Assembly (NCBI GenBank): GCA_017654935.2
Contig: CM065691.1
Location: 30,206,344 to 30,270,343 of the forward strand
Source of the DNA: Phymorhynchus buccinoides
Lineage: Eukaryota; Mollusca; Gastropoda; Neogastropoda; Raphitomidae
Length of the DNA: 64,000 nt
Direction of reading: 5' to 3'
The notes beneath the pieces were generated by a model, which searched no databases, had not been told where the DNA came from, and saw nothing but the letters and a program-made list of their open reading frames with translations. Below, in pieces: positions 1 through 12,351 of this stretch (the first letter of the stretch is position 1; each line of letters starts with the position of its first letter). Position numbers and translations under genes: made by a program.

Positions 1-261
1 GAGTACAGCCATCAAACATCTGTCTTGACTACAACAAGGTGAAACCTGGTCAACAGTGAAAAGCATGAAACCTGGGTTCTGACCTTGGTGAGATCAAGGG
101 GTGAATTCATTTGTTGGGGTGTCCATTGTGCGAACCCCGCCTGAGAAAACTGAAGGGTCTTTTTGTACACTTTTTTTTCTTATGACCTAATATAGCATTT
201 AGTAAGCACTTTCATTTTTTTCTAAACATAAAACATTTGTTTCCTCACGCCTGTGAAAATA

Positions 262-428
262 CAGTGGAACCTCTATAAGACCTTCAAATCATCAAAATGA
301 TGTCTTATACGGAGGGGTCTTTGTAAGGCAGGTAATTTTAATACTTTTTACAAAGTGCATGTCTCTAGAAGTAGGTCCTTATATGGTAGGGAGTCTTATA
401 ATGGGAGGTCTATAAGGAGGTTCCACTG
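262..428. mobile_element. MITE, pogo/mariner-like, 167 bp
   Basis: The ends are inverted copies of CAGTGGAACCTC with further matching sequence inside, and the element sits between TA dinucleotides at 260-261 and 429-430. TA target duplication with CAGTGG-type ends is typical of Tc1/mariner/pogo non-autonomous elements. A second, opposite-orientation copy of nearly the same length lies at 1401-1569. No coding capacity. Confidence 0.75.
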
Positions 429-842
429 TATTCTTCATTAAAGTACTGCAAATTTCCGAATTTCCTCTGAAATTAACAAACCTAAGTCAGGCTTTTTCTG
501 CCTTGTGGTTTTCTCCATGCTACAACTACATAAAGACATAATAACAGTGACTGTAGAACACGGAAACGATGACATACTCCTTTATGTCCAGTCCTGTCCC
601 TGGGAAAACCTGCAACCCCATTATCAACTGTTTTTCTCTGGACATCAAAAACACACGTTACCAACTTCTTTTGGGGATAAAGTTAACATTGAAATCATAG
701 GCTAAAGTCCTCAACTCTTCTGTCTCGTTTCAGATTACTAACTACAGTGTAAAGTTTTCATTCATGTGGGAACAAAAAAGGCAATGCAAGATTAATTTTC
801 ACGTCTACTTCCGTTTAAAGAAACCGTTGAACTAATTTTTAA

Positions 843-1084
843 CCCTTTCACCGCCAGCCGTATTTCAGCCAACATGTTCCATTAGTTTACCTGGTAGAGA
901 ACAAAATCCATTTGCAAGTATTGGGGATTCTTCTGTGAATATATAAAATAAGGTCCTATCCTTACTCTTGTCCGAAACAAAGACACAACAGGTATTTGGG
1001 ATCATGACCCCAGTGTGATGTCTTTTAAGTGACGTAAGTGTTAAATCCCTGTGGTGCTAAAATGCGACGTTGGCGGTGAAAGGG
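843..1084 (-). mobile_element. piggyBac-type MITE, copy 1
   Basis: A 242-bp element with termini CCCTTTCACCGCCA and TGGCGGTGAAAGGG. The left flank is TTAA (839-842); the right flank is TTAC, one substitution away. TTAA target sites and CCC-starting inverted repeats are the piggyBac signature. It is the reverse complement of the copies at 39720, 47521 and 61991. Internal sequence is non-coding. Confidence 0.8.
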
Positions 1085-1400
1085 TTACCCTTTGACCCTC
1101 TGTCCATTTGACCTGCGGGCAACTCTCCCACCTGTTTCGTACTGAAAAATCTTACAAAAACAGACAATGGAAATGCTGCGAGATAATATAAGCGAGCAAA
1201 TTAGTTTAGTTATTGTTCTTATGCAAAAGAGCTTAAAAAAAAGAGAAATTTTTACTCGTTAAATAGTTTTTTAGTTTGAAAAGGGAAAGTAATGGAGGTC
1301 TCTGCCCGACATTTATCGGGCGCAATGTGCTGGTAATTGCACTAGGGCAGAATGAGTTAACGTGTTATTAACAATGACATGTGAGATTAATGATGTATTA

Positions 1401-1569
1401 CATGAACCTCCGATTATTATCAGACCTCCCATTAATAAGACTCCCTCTCGTCCCACATAACATTGCCCTTCTTTGAAAGTCTTAAATTAACTCCCTTAGA
1501 ATACACCATCCCTTATAAGACCTCATTTTGGATTGAATTTTTTAGGGTCTTATAAATGAGGTTCGCCTG
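1401..1569. mobile_element. MITE, pogo/mariner-like, 169 bp
   Basis: Same family as 262-428 but in opposite orientation: the internal block GACCTCCCATTAATAAGACT matches the reverse complement of the first copy. TA flanks are at 1399-1400 and 1570-1571. Its termini are more diverged (CATGAACCTC and GAGGTTCGCCTG), so it looks older. Confidence 0.65.
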
Positions 1570-2598
1570 TACTACTTATGAGTTGTATCCCTCAGTTTTA
1601 ACTCTGGTAGATGTCCTACGTGCACACACTGTTCCCCATCTACCAGGATGTCTGTTGAAGACAGTCAAGTTGCCCTGACCTGAAACTCTGGTGCTCTGTA
1701 TCACTGAGTGCTGAGTCGTCATGAATCGTTCCAACTCTGTTTAAAGTTGACCTCTGTCATCTCTACTTCTCAGGGACGCATTAGGGTCATCCAGCGTCTA
1801 CAATCACACACACACAGGAACTGTGATGGCAATAGGTCGAAAACTACAAGGTGAGGCAAGCTACACCTGGGAGTAGGACACACAAGACGTTTCAGTCATA
1901 GACTCTTCTTCTGGTGTGGCCTTGAAAGATTTGGTGCGGTTTTTTTGTTTAGTTGGTTTCGGGTGGCACAGTTCCGTTGGTTGGAGTAGCAGTGAGAAGG
2001 GGTAGCAGAAACGGCACTGATTTATATTTAGGTACAGGAGGGGGGGGGGGGTGGGGGGGGGGGGGGGGTGGGGTGAGATTTGCTGGTGAGTACTTAAGGG
2101 GAAGCACCCAAGAAAAGTGAATAGGGAATGAGGAGTTTTAAGGGAATGTGATGGTAAAGTTTTTCCATCATTTTGCACAAAGAGATTTTCCTGAGTTTTT
2201 GTTGTAAAGAAACTTTTATTTTCCTGTGTGCCCCCCGTTTGGGTCGCTATACTGATTCAATCATTTGCCTCTTTTTTCCACAGTATGCACAGTCATACTT
2301 TTAAAGTTTACTCTAATATATAATGTCTACCAATACACAGGCAATAGCCTATTTAATTATTATAAAAATATAGTTATAAATATAAAAAAACCTACATACA
2401 TTAAAGAAGCTTTCTTTTCTTTTTTCAGGGACGGTATTCATGTGAGATCTCATGAGACTTGCATCATGCTATGTCTCATGCCCTTAGCTCGCCTTAGCAT
2501 GATGCTAACTTAGAATCTCTTTCCAAAAAGTCCTATTCAATCATATAGGACATTGGAAGAAGCTTCTATTACATCATGCTAGAAGGGGGGGGTCGGAT
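1570..2598. other. No gene recognised; poly-G tract
   Basis: No exon or transposon is recognised here. It contains a long G-rich tract at about 2040-2075 and a short CA run near 1807-1815. The sequence ends in a G run immediately before the first assembly gap. Confidence 0.5.
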
Positions 2599-3098
2599 NN
2601 NNNNNNNNNNNNNNNNNNNNNNNNNNNNNNNNNNNNNNNNNNNNNNNNNNNNNNNNNNNNNNNNNNNNNNNNNNNNNNNNNNNNNNNNNNNNNNNNNNNN
2701 NNNNNNNNNNNNNNNNNNNNNNNNNNNNNNNNNNNNNNNNNNNNNNNNNNNNNNNNNNNNNNNNNNNNNNNNNNNNNNNNNNNNNNNNNNNNNNNNNNNN
2801 NNNNNNNNNNNNNNNNNNNNNNNNNNNNNNNNNNNNNNNNNNNNNNNNNNNNNNNNNNNNNNNNNNNNNNNNNNNNNNNNNNNNNNNNNNNNNNNNNNNN
2901 NNNNNNNNNNNNNNNNNNNNNNNNNNNNNNNNNNNNNNNNNNNNNNNNNNNNNNNNNNNNNNNNNNNNNNNNNNNNNNNNNNNNNNNNNNNNNNNNNNNN
3001 NNNNNNNNNNNNNNNNNNNNNNNNNNNNNNNNNNNNNNNNNNNNNNNNNNNNNNNNNNNNNNNNNNNNNNNNNNNNNNNNNNNNNNNNNNNNNNNNNN
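2599..3098. other. Assembly gap, 500 N
   Basis: Exactly 500 undetermined bases, a conventional scaffold-gap length, so the true distance is unknown. Any apparent reading frame across it is meaningless. Confidence 0.99.
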
Positions 3099-3326
3099 TT
3101 TTTCAAATTTTAATTTGTTTTAACATGGCTTCCCCTTCAAGAGTCTATCGGAGAATCATATTCTTTACATATCATTCAAAATGTCATTTTTCTCTGCTAT
3201 AAATAACATCCATATAAAACAAAATTAAAGACCTACCACGTTCATAAGTGAAAATCAAATCAGTTTTCACATGTTTTCCCTAACTCGCTGGTAAGAAATC
3301 TTAAAGAGAAAAAAATATACATGTGA

Positions 3327-3327
<1 letters not shown>

Positions 3328-3378
<51 letters not shown>
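3328..3378. repeat. Poly-G homopolymer, 51 bases
   Basis: Uninterrupted run of 51 G. Homopolymers of this length are hard to sequence, so the exact count should not be trusted. Confidence 0.95.
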
Positions 3379-3379
<1 letters not shown>

Positions 3380-4405
3380 GGTGGGTCCTTTAATTTAAAG
3401 ATTTCAGGGAAGTCAGTCACATCACATATTTGTTTTGAACCAACAGGTGTTCTGCCTAACAGAGTTTATAAAATAAATGTTCTTATATTCTTTGGATTGC
3501 ACATGTGTTACACGTGAATCGTTCAGTTTTCCTAATTGGCGTCTTTCAATGATAAGCACACATCAGCATGCACATAAAACCAAAATTCACAAATTACCAA
3601 GAATAATTCACAATTAAACTAAAAGAAACTAAAAAAATTATATAAAAAAGCTTTTTAATGTTTTTCGATTGCTTCAGATTCAAATCAATGCCCGTTAGCA
3701 GCAAACTTTTGAGACCAAACAAGAAAGAGCGACGCAGAGAAGTGTGTGTGAGTGTTCTTGATGGAGGGACTCTTTGTCCGACGCGCACCGCACGAGGCTA
3801 ATTTGGAGGAAAGAGAATATGATTACTAGGTCATTCCGTGTCAGACAGGTCGGAGTGTGGCTGCCACACGTGGCGCGAGGCGATAATCAAAAACGGTCCA
3901 CACACGTCATGTTTCTCCATCCGAGTATGTGTTGTATGTGGTGCCATATGTGCAAGGTCATTCGTTCAGAGTGGGCACGCACATGTGTTCACATGATTCC
4001 AATCGGCCCAGGGAACTCAACACTCCACACACCAGACCTCCCCCGTTTGTACTACTTCACTCACTTTTCACAGTAGATATTTACACACATCACCCATTTG
4101 GACCTCATGTACTACTCTTCCCCCTGTGAAAATCACACTCACTCCATAAACTACCATATGTATCAGTGAACGGCAGTTGTTTAGCGCATCACACTCAGTT
4201 GAGGCGACACACATAGACACTTATGGTCCTTCACACATTTCACACACCACCCGATCTGAACACAAATACTCATAAAGCGACACTAAGCCATTAAGGAACG
4301 TACGAAAAGAAAGCTTGCATAGTGAAGGAAGGTTAAACAGGTCTGCAACCAACATTACTAGGTATGGGCAACTGACAAGAACGTCAATCTAGATGTGAAT
4401 CTAAC
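3379..4405. other. No gene recognised
   Basis: Mixed-composition sequence with many CACAC-rich short words. Open frames are short, lack recognisable domains and have no convincing splice-site context. Confidence 0.5.
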
Positions 4406-4907
4406 TACCATATTTTCGGACTATAAGGCGATACTTTCTCTCTAGAATGAGATCCCTGTAACTTATAAAAACATGGTTGTGCTCCTGGGAAATTTCAAAA
4501 AATCCTGCAAAGGCAGGGGTCCAGGGGCCGCCCAAGCCCCGGCGGAGTGCAGGGACAGCGCCTCTCCTGGGGGTTCTGGGGGGCTATGCCCCCTGGAAGC
4601 TGAAGGGAAACGATAGTTTCCAATGTAGTTGACAGGCTCTCGTTGCGCTTTAACTTCTGGTTAAACTTCATGACTTCCATAACCAGTAAAATGCATCCTC
4701 TCAAATTCTCATGATCTGGTGAACGCCAGCTCCAGGCAACCAGAAAAATCCTGGAACTTCAGGACATTCCTGAAAGCAGGAGCATCCATGTAATAATGAC
4801 AAATAATAGACATAAGAAAATAATTATAAGAACACAATCTGATTTGGGTGTAAAATATGGGGAGTGAGCCTTATATTAAAGTGCGCCTTATAATCCGAAA
4901 AAATATA
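4406..4907. mobile_element. Inverted-repeat DNA element, about 500 bp
   Basis: The left end reads CATATTTTCGGACTATAAGG; the right end, read on the minus strand, reads TTTTTTCGGATTATAAGGCG. This TTCGGAxTATAAGGCG terminus is shared by a widespread class of animal non-autonomous DNA elements. An internal minus-strand open frame (4495-4704) is part of the repeat and not a gene. Confidence 0.65.
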
Positions 4908-4943
4908 TAACTTTCCTGACTACATGAATTAACTAGCACTAAG

Positions 4944-5161
4944 CAGGGCTCCCAATCGCCCAGCAAAACAATGGGGTCCCAGGGACTCCTTCTCTTACAG
5001 TATAGAGGGTCCTAGAGGCGGGATAGAGAACCCCCATGGCATTGCGAATGCTAAAAAGAATTTTATAGTGCATCCCTGGGACCCCTTGCATATTCTTTTA
5101 GAGGGTCCTTTATAATTTTAGTCCTTCATAGACCACCAAATGGGGGTCCCTAGGAGCCCTG
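4944..5161. mobile_element. Non-autonomous DNA element, CAGGGCTCCC ends, copy 1
   Basis: A 218-bp element starting CAGGGCTCCCA and ending TAGGAGCCCTG. It aligns over its whole length with 49437-49629. CAGGG-type ends are common in hAT elements, but no clear target duplication is visible at this copy. Confidence 0.65.
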
Positions 5162-7681
5162 ATAGCTTCAAACTAACAATTGTTTCTAAGACAATACCGA
5201 CAGCACTTTGACAATTTACATCACAACTCACAATGAGGAAACTGTTTACATTTGATTCAAAATTATAAAGTAATAAACTACAGTATTGGTAGATTTTTAC
5301 AATTGTATTCATTCACTTTGATTCAGCAGGCATTCATCTTCACTGTTTCAATATATTTCACATGTATTCAAATGATCACTGTTATTCTAAATTTTATATT
5401 ATTTTTATGTAAACATTTTGATCCTAATAAAAACAAACAAGAATTGCATATTCCTTAAATAATAAACAATGGCAGTTAAAAGTTTTAAGCAAATAAAATG
5501 GTGACATATCTGGAATGTAATAAAATAGATTCCAATCTGACCATTTTCCCAAGAGTTAACAACAGTTTTCTTCAAGTTAAATCTTACCGGTAGTCAGTCT
5601 ATTTAATTTGGCTATAGTATAAAACCGTACTATAGTGCAAACTTTTCAGTACCTCCACAATGGACTTATATGTAAAAGTCTTTGTTGTCAGTCAAATGTT
5701 CTTTAAAAAAAATAACTTGCGGAATTCAAGTTTACAGATAGATCTATCATTGAAGTATTGTATGTACAGGATTAGGCGATCACCCGAAGAACACTCTAGC
5801 AATTTTCATAGTCAACCCTCTTAGTAGTCTTACATTCATAAATAATGCCTCATACTGACACCATCTGAGAATACTAGATACAATTTATGGTTTGTTTCTG
5901 GGTAAAGCTTCTCATACATTCACATTCAATCTATTGCAAATCAGACAATATTTCATCTTCCAAATGACAGGATCTAACCATGCACAAACAAGAATTGTCA
6001 ATTGATGCTTTAGCAATATAAGAATCATGAATTACAGCATGTTCGATAGTTAACATTAAAAAGGAAAACGAAACAAAAACTGAAAAGAAAATCCCCAGCA
6101 CCAGTTTCAACCAAAACAACAAAAAAGAAAACAAAAACAATTGAAAAAAAGTCTACATGCATACATTTTTAAGAAATCATCCAAACAGCTGAGAGATCAA
6201 TGTCTCTTCAGATACAAATTTCACCTCACTGAGATAGAAAAAAACCCACCCAATATGTTTTCAACAATAAATTATTGACTTCACACTCTGATTATTTTCC
6301 TGTTGTTCTAGACAAGGCCCTACTTTTACAAAATTTGTTCTTAAAATAAGTAGTAAGATATGATTATAAAAATGCAGGATTAAAATGTGTGAAAATTTGT
6401 GATGGTGAATGGGAAAAACCTACATAAATCGCTCAGAATGTTTTTGAAGCAAAAGCAACCATAATCAAGAACCCCAAAATATAAATTTTCTATTTAGGGC
6501 ATTATTTATGTCCATTTGTATGTATTCTATTTCTACCAGTATCCACAACATTAAAGATAATTTTGAATGATTTCTTTGTTTATTTGATTGTTTTCTAAAT
6601 CAAGTCAATAGAAACAAAGAGGCAAAATTGTATCTTCTGTGTCTGATTTCTGCAAATGATCTATTTCAAATGCCAAATTCAAATAATTAAAAAATAAAAA
6701 CTCAATTCAGTTTTCTGTGCATTAAAAAGGATTCTTTGCTCCACCATGAAAAATTAAAATCTCAATTTATGCCAAAATTCCATTATGTCTGGTTTTCCCA
6801 TGCACTGTTACATTTGATTGCACTGCTTTCAGAGGTTCAGAGTGTTTTCAAACTTCATGGGCCATATGACCCCTGATTACAGAGAATGCGGGATGAATTT
6901 CCAAAATAATCTGTAATATGTCACTGTAGTATTGAACTTAAATTTTAGTTGTGTGTGTGTGTGTGTATGTAGTCGACTGTGTGCGCATGCTCAGAGTAGC
7001 TGACAACTTCAACTGGAAAAGCAGTCTTTCGCACAAGTACTTTTGAAAACTAAGAAATATATCAAAATTCTTGGAGCGATTTTTGTCACAATGTCCAGAG
7101 CTTCAGATTGTTTTTATGGGTCATTGTCTTCATGGGTCATATGACCCTGGCTGCACAAAATGAGAGGTCAGTTATTAAAAAACACAGACCTGTTATTGAC
7201 CTGGGGCCCCTGATAATCTGAAGCTCTGATCATTTAGAAGCAGTGAAAACGTTCAGCACGCCAAAAACAAATCCTGTTGCCTATTCCGTGGAGTTTGCTG
7301 GTTTTGTGAAGATTGGTTCTAAATGTACCACAGTAAGATTTGTTTTGCTCTGTGTTTTTTTGTCATTAAACCTTTTATTTTGGGTTTCAAATTCGACTCT
7401 GTTTTAATTTGTTGTGTACCACAGTAAGAACAAAGTATTTTTCAGTTGAATTGTGAAGCCAATGTCAGATAAGTGAATGTCCCAATCACAACAGCAGGCA
7501 GTTCTGATCATTAGATGTTCACTTGCACTGAAGAAAGAAGAAAACAAGCCCCGCCTATTGAAAGTAGCGCTTGATGGACATGTTTGGTGGCGTCTGAAAC
7601 ACACACACACAATTACTTACATGATAAAAGTCAGACACTGGAAAGTAACATCAAAACGACTAGCTTAGTTTGATTGCAGTT
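5162..7681. other. AT-rich intergenic DNA, no gene recognised
   Basis: About 2.5 kb of A+T-rich sequence without a recognisable exon. The palindrome GGGTCATATGACCC occurs near 7132, and a related GGGCCATATGACCCC near 6859, which may mark remnants of one repeat. A short (GT)n tract is at 6950-6968. Confidence 0.5.
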
Positions 7682-7815
7682 CAATATCTTACTTATCTGT
7701 AGTGTTAAAAATTTGTGACTTTACTGGTGTTGCACTGCCTCCACCATCTTTATATCAACTAAATGCCCCATGTGTCTGTTCCAGACCGAGGACGTTAAAC
7801 AAATTTTCATTCGAG
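7682..7815 (+). repeat. SINE-like family F1, truncated copy
   Basis: Shares the ordered words ACTTTACTGGTGTTGCACTG, TGTGTCTGTTCCAGACCGAG and GGACGTTAAAC with copies at 48196, 51450 and 57565 (plus strand) and at 43530 and 48527 (minus strand). This copy lacks the 5' part and an internal stretch after CTGCCTCC. About 200 bp when full length. Confidence 0.65.
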
Positions 7816-8059
7816 TGCAGTTCAAGAACAAATGTAAAGGGTTTCACTTTCAGAAGTGGTAACTCGAGAAACTGTCTGTTTTAAATTGTTCAGTCTCTTA
7901 ATTATACTACCCATACTGTTCAAGTTTCTGAACAAACCAAGAACACAGTATAAGTAAACTGACAGGTTCTTTACTTTCATATTCAAGATCTAACAATTAC
8001 CTCCCCGACCCCACAAATAGACCTCAATACTGTTTTGTTTTGTTCATATTATACTGGGA

Positions 8060-9140
8060 TACCGAAAGTTTATATGTATAAGGGGTCAGCAGAACGGGCA
8101 TTCAGATTTGTCAAGAAACAACAACTATAAACATACGAAAGATAAAAGTACTCTCACTTCCGTTGTAAACCCCTATCATCATCGTCATCCTTTAGAGAGG
8201 TATGTTCCTCATTGTAGAACGTCTTTCTTTCCTTCGGCTACTCTTCTCTGGAATGACTTACCTGATGGAATTAAGCAGACCAACTATCTCAGCCTCCTTA
8301 AGCGTTTTCTGTCCAAAAAATGATAATGCAGTACCAAAGTGTCACTATCTTAACGACAGAACATCTGCAATTATGCGTTGTAGACTAAGACTTCAAATGA
8401 GCGACCTCAAGCACGACCTTTTTAGAAGACATATTACTAATGATCCTAGATGTAGTTGTGGTAATGACATAGAAGATGCTCGTCATTTTTTGTTTGACAT
8501 GCCCTTTATTCCAAAACGCACGGCGTTCAGACATTGGGTCTACTACCTATTTGACATTAAAAACAATGTTGTGACATTTTGTTTTGGGGGTGGGAGGGAA
8601 TAAAAATGCCATTGAAAACAGAGAAATCTTCCTTGTAGTTGGAAAATTCATTTGTGTTTCCAAGCGTTTTGCTCAAGATTAATATGTGTGTTTTTATCCT
8701 TCTTTTTGTCCCTGGTGATATTGAAAACATGCTCCTGCTTAAATAGTATATATATCTTGTTACAGTGATACATTGAGTTGCCCCACTTAAACATTAACTA
8801 AAATTGGTATTCCCCTTTTCTTCCATTTTTTTTTTATGAATTATTAGTTTCTTAGAATAATTTTTTCATCATATGACCTTGATATTCATGTTTGTTTAAT
8901 ATATTGTTCACTTTTTTTTCCGAAAGTCAGTTGATACAACTGACTTTTTCGGATCATTATTTAGCTTATCTTACAAAGTGTGACTGACTTCCATCAATTG
9001 TAAAGTGTGATGCAGCCTGTTGCTAGTACTGTGTCTATGTTCTGAGTACTTTTTTAATAAGCCTCGGCTTGTTGTACTCTTGTCTACGTATATAATTTTG
9101 TTGCTGCAAAAGTGTGTCAATAAAACATTTGTTTAAACCA
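8060..9140 (+). mobile_element. LINE 3' fragment (end of RT ORF plus 3' UTR)
   Basis: Two overlapping frames at 8108-8323 and 8202-8560 read as the C-terminal end of a non-LTR retrotransposon reverse-transcriptase ORF: a segment with LWNDLPDGIK, then CRLRLQMSDLKHDLFRRH, then a Cys-rich motif CSCGNDIEDARHF. A frameshift near 8320 separates them. The rest is an AT-rich 3' UTR with AATAAA at about 9120. The element is 5'-truncated, as LINE copies usually are. Clade not assigned. Confidence 0.7.
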
Positions 9141-9548
9141 AAAGTACTCACAAACAACATGACTGGTCCGCATCTTTTAAAAGGTAAAAAACAATTCTTG
9201 CTTTTTCAAAGCAATGCAATGTTCTTTCATTCCTAATCATAACATGGCTGATCTTGGGTTTAGTTAAACACACAATTTTTGAATATGACTTTATTACCCA
9301 TCTTTGTTTAGCTTGCGTATTTGTTCAGTTTATTGATGAATAAGATTTACGAAGATTCAGAAACGTGCATGGAATCGTTTAGTGTCTGCAGGATCGTGGA
9401 TGGCTAAGTGATACTGAGGCATCGTAAATCCTTCTCCTTTTCCATCTCCCCTCGTTTTGTCTGCAACGCATTCTTTGATGAAGAATACAACCTGGTGAAT
9501 GGTGCATAACCTGACCTCAGACTCACCTGATGCAATACCGTTCAAGAA

Positions 9549-10028
9549 TCTATAATATAATACGCTAAGGCCCGAAGTGTAAAAGAACGGGGGAAAAACT
9601 CGGATACTGCGTAAATGTCGGACTTTTGCTTGCCATACAGTTCCAGAAGAACGCGTTGGGGACGCGATTCCGCTATGTCTGGTTCAAAATTTTTCTTTTG
9701 AAAGTTGATTTTGAAGGCAAAATGTATGAACTTTTCCTTGAAATTTTGTGTCGTCTGCGTCGCCCGAGCTGTGTCGGAAATTGCCGAATCTACCTCGGAA
9801 AACCACGAAGAATGCCGAACCCGTGTTTCGTAATTTCCGCCCTTTTCTTTCCCGTCCTTTACTTTCCGGCTGTGTGATGTCAGCCAGCTTTGTGGTTCGG
9901 GGAACTCTCTTACATTCACAGACAGCATATTATGTTCTATCAACCCTGTTCTACCCTGGCTTGAATACATTATTTTTGCATTTCAAACATTTTATTTATG
10001 GACCCGTGCCAAGCACGGGTGTAACTAG
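9549..10028 (+). mobile_element. Non-autonomous Helitron, copy 1 (480 bp)
   Basis: Begins with TC (TCTATAATATAATACGCTAA) after host A and ends with CTAG before host T, as expected for Helitron insertion between A and T. Eight bases before the end is a hairpin with arms ACCCGTGC (10002-10009) and GCACGGGT (10013-10020). A second copy with the same ends is at 26824-27488. There is no Rep/helicase coding sequence, so it must be mobilised in trans. Open frames within it on both strands are shadows. Confidence 0.85.
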
Positions 10029-10629
10029 TGTTCATATATTTTGACAGTAAACCAGTGTCCATAACAGTTGAAAGGCTTCTTCAGACTGTACTCGTAACGC
10101 TTCTTCAAAACTCATTGTACGACTGATTGCCAAGGATCATTTTGTTTTCTGCGCGATATGACCTTGGACTAAGAGTCGATTTTCTATTAGCTTGTTTATT
10201 GTAGCTTAATTGTCGTTTTTGACTTCTTCACACGTTTATAACCTTTATTTTTTATTTTTTAATCAAGAGTCTTTTAAATCTCTTTTTTTTATATCAGGAA
10301 TTATCTTGGACTAGGAGTTGGTTTTCCACTAGCTTGTAGCTTGTCTTGGGATGTAATGTTTTTGGTTTTTTTACTTCTTCGCACGTTTATTACCTTTATT
10401 TTTAATTTTTCTAATCAAGTCTTTTGTTGTTGTTGTTGTCTTACCCTGGCTATAAGACTTCATGGATCATCCCAACAGCGGAAGCGCTTGAACACTATGG
10501 TACAAGCGCATCAGCTACAGACGAGAAAGTTACGTATGTGACCGTTTTTTTTGATTACCCCGCCACGTGGGCAGCCACACTCCGGCTTCGGGGGGAATCA
10601 AGACTCTTACTTTTGTTTTTTTTAATCAG
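10029..10629. other. Upstream of ALP exon I, nothing firm
   Basis: Contains T-rich sequence with two similar blocks (about 10170-10260 and 10310-10400), suggesting a small local duplication. An open stretch at 10465-10530 ends at a good donor-like GTATGT, but its translation does not match alkaline phosphatase. No upstream ALP exon is recognised. Confidence 0.4.
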
Positions 10630-10732
10630 GAATGGCTGGCAGATGTACGAGCTCAAGGCAGCAATGCACAGTACGTGCAAAACGCTGCTGAATTCCGAGC
10701 GGTGTCTGCTGCTGACGTGGATCAGCTTTTAG
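10630..10732 (+). CDS. ALP: ALP copy 1, exon I
   Basis: Preceded by a T-rich tract and TAATCAG acceptor; donor GTAAGG at 10733. It encodes EWLADVRAQGSNAQYVQNAA and continues to VDQLLG, matching the family segment where a short helix (EWL) leads to a QYV-type strand just before the GLF motif. Starts in phase 0 and ends after the first base of a Gly codon, which exon II completes. No counterpart is visible for copy 2. Confidence 0.82.
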
Positions 10733-10794
10733 GTAAGGATCGAGCAAATAGAATGATAGGTAGGCAGTTTAGTGTGTTATTTTTTGGTTTAAAC

Positions 10795-11306
10795 GAATGT
10801 TTATTGAGTAACACATTGTAAAGCAACAACATAAACAAATGAAAACGAGCACAACAACTTAAAGCTTATACAAGGTGCTCAAACACAAGTAGATTATACA
10901 ATATTGGCTGCCACAAGTAATAAGAGACTGGAACAGAACATGATAATGAAAATGATAGCATACAAAATGTGCACGAACAAGCAAGCAACAACAAGAACAC
11001 AGGAAATTGAAATTGAAAATTAAATGAATTTTGTTTTTGACGAACGAAACTTTTTTTATTCAGGGAAAAAGAGTAAGCACACAATGTTGTTTTTTTACAT
11101 CTTGCCCTCAAACAAACATGCAAGAAAATCATTATATTCAACACAAAAATAATGAAGCATGCAAAAATAATCATCGAACAATTATTATCCCTGAAGAAGG
11201 AAAAATAGATGCGACAACAATACAGTCAGTCTCCCCCTACCCCCCCTCTCTCCCCCTACAGATTCCACTCCCTCCTCCTCCCTCCCACCCCCCCATACTC
11301 ATACAA

Positions 11307-11358
<52 letters not shown>
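10795..11358 (-). mobile_element. Retroelement 3' UTR remnant with (GA)n
   Basis: On the minus strand the segment around 11045-11110 reads as a LINE-like 3' end: GAGGGCAAGATGTAAA, then GTGTGCTTACTC, then CCCTGAATAAA. The same ordered words occur at 45475-45540, also with a (GA)n tract on the plus-strand side (here 11310-11358). It lies in ALP intron I. No coding part is recognised. Confidence 0.55.
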
Positions 11359-11363
<5 letters not shown>

Positions 11364-12351
11364 AACACATGAAATAAGGTAAATACAAAACTTGTTAATA
11401 AAGAGAGCAGTTTAGTTTGTGCTGGTTATGATGGAGTTGATGCTGTTGTACGTTGATGCTATCGTTTGGTTAATATCGGCTTGCGTGTTGATCCTTTTCT
11501 CTCTCCATTTTGTTCTCTTCCATCCCAACGATTATGTAGGCCTTGACCTAAATTTTGATCGTATGAAGAGCTTGTGGGTTCACACGTCTGTCCGTGTGTA
11601 TGTCTGTGTGTAAATAAAGATGTAGTCTGCTAAATAAAGTGTGCTTTTCCAAAACAATGTTATAGAACATTGAAAGAATGGTTCCCAGGGGATCAAAGAT
11701 GACGCTCGATTTTTCGGGTAAATTGAATATCAAATAATGTCCAAGAAGTGCTTTATTGGTTTATTATCAACATTCATTTCCCTGTATAGGTCTTCGAATA
11801 TTCGACCATTCATTATTTTCTGTTGCTGGTGGTTTAGGCAACTATGCCCTCTTTGTTCTTTGGTATGTCAACACATTTTATGCGTAATGTTACTTTGTGT
11901 CAAGTCTACTAGGCCTATGTAGTCTGGAGAGTCAAACATATAAGTCTACAGGGTTTCTCTAAAAGTCTGATACATGGAGAAAATGTATAGTGTCAATAAA
12001 TTTCAATATGTGTTTGAACAACATCCGAAATTTGGACACATTAGTGTTTTTTGTTGTTGTTTTTAAATTTACTATTCATATTTATGTTTCTTATTTATTT
12101 ATTTTTATGCTCTCCCCAAAGTTGGTGTACTGTAACCAGATTGGTTCTTCTGCCAACGTACTGGATGCAGATGCAGATAAAATGACATAATATAATTTTT
12201 ATACTCATATTTTATCTGCGAAAGAACAAAAACCTACAGTTAGGGATATTCCCCATGTGTCCAGATGTGTCCAGTCTTTAGGGACATCCTGTATGTTGTC
12301 TTCAATCTATACAGTCTTCACACTAGAGTGTAAATTTGCCTCGTGTGTCAG
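11359..12351. other. ALP copy 1, rest of intron I
   Basis: No further gene. From about 11795 to the exon II acceptor the sequence is closely similar to 21680-22562 in copy 2, marking the left edge of the duplicated segment. Shared landmarks include GACCATTCATTATTTTCT and TTCTGCCAACGTAC. Confidence 0.6.

Noticed and set aside
2576..3202. Open frame across the first N run
   Set aside because: It is an artefact of undetermined bases, as are those across 20869-21368 and 38501-39000.
4495..4704. 69-codon minus-strand frame
   Set aside because: It is inside an inverted-repeat DNA element and is repeat-derived.
9542..9970. 142-codon minus frame and overlapping plus frames
   Set aside because: They lie within a non-autonomous Helitron and match no protein family I recognise.
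10341..10541. Possible extra ALP exon ending at a GTATGT donor (about 10465-10530)
   Set aside because: The translation (IIPTAEALEHYGTSASATDE) does not match the family segment before EWL, and the acceptor is weak.
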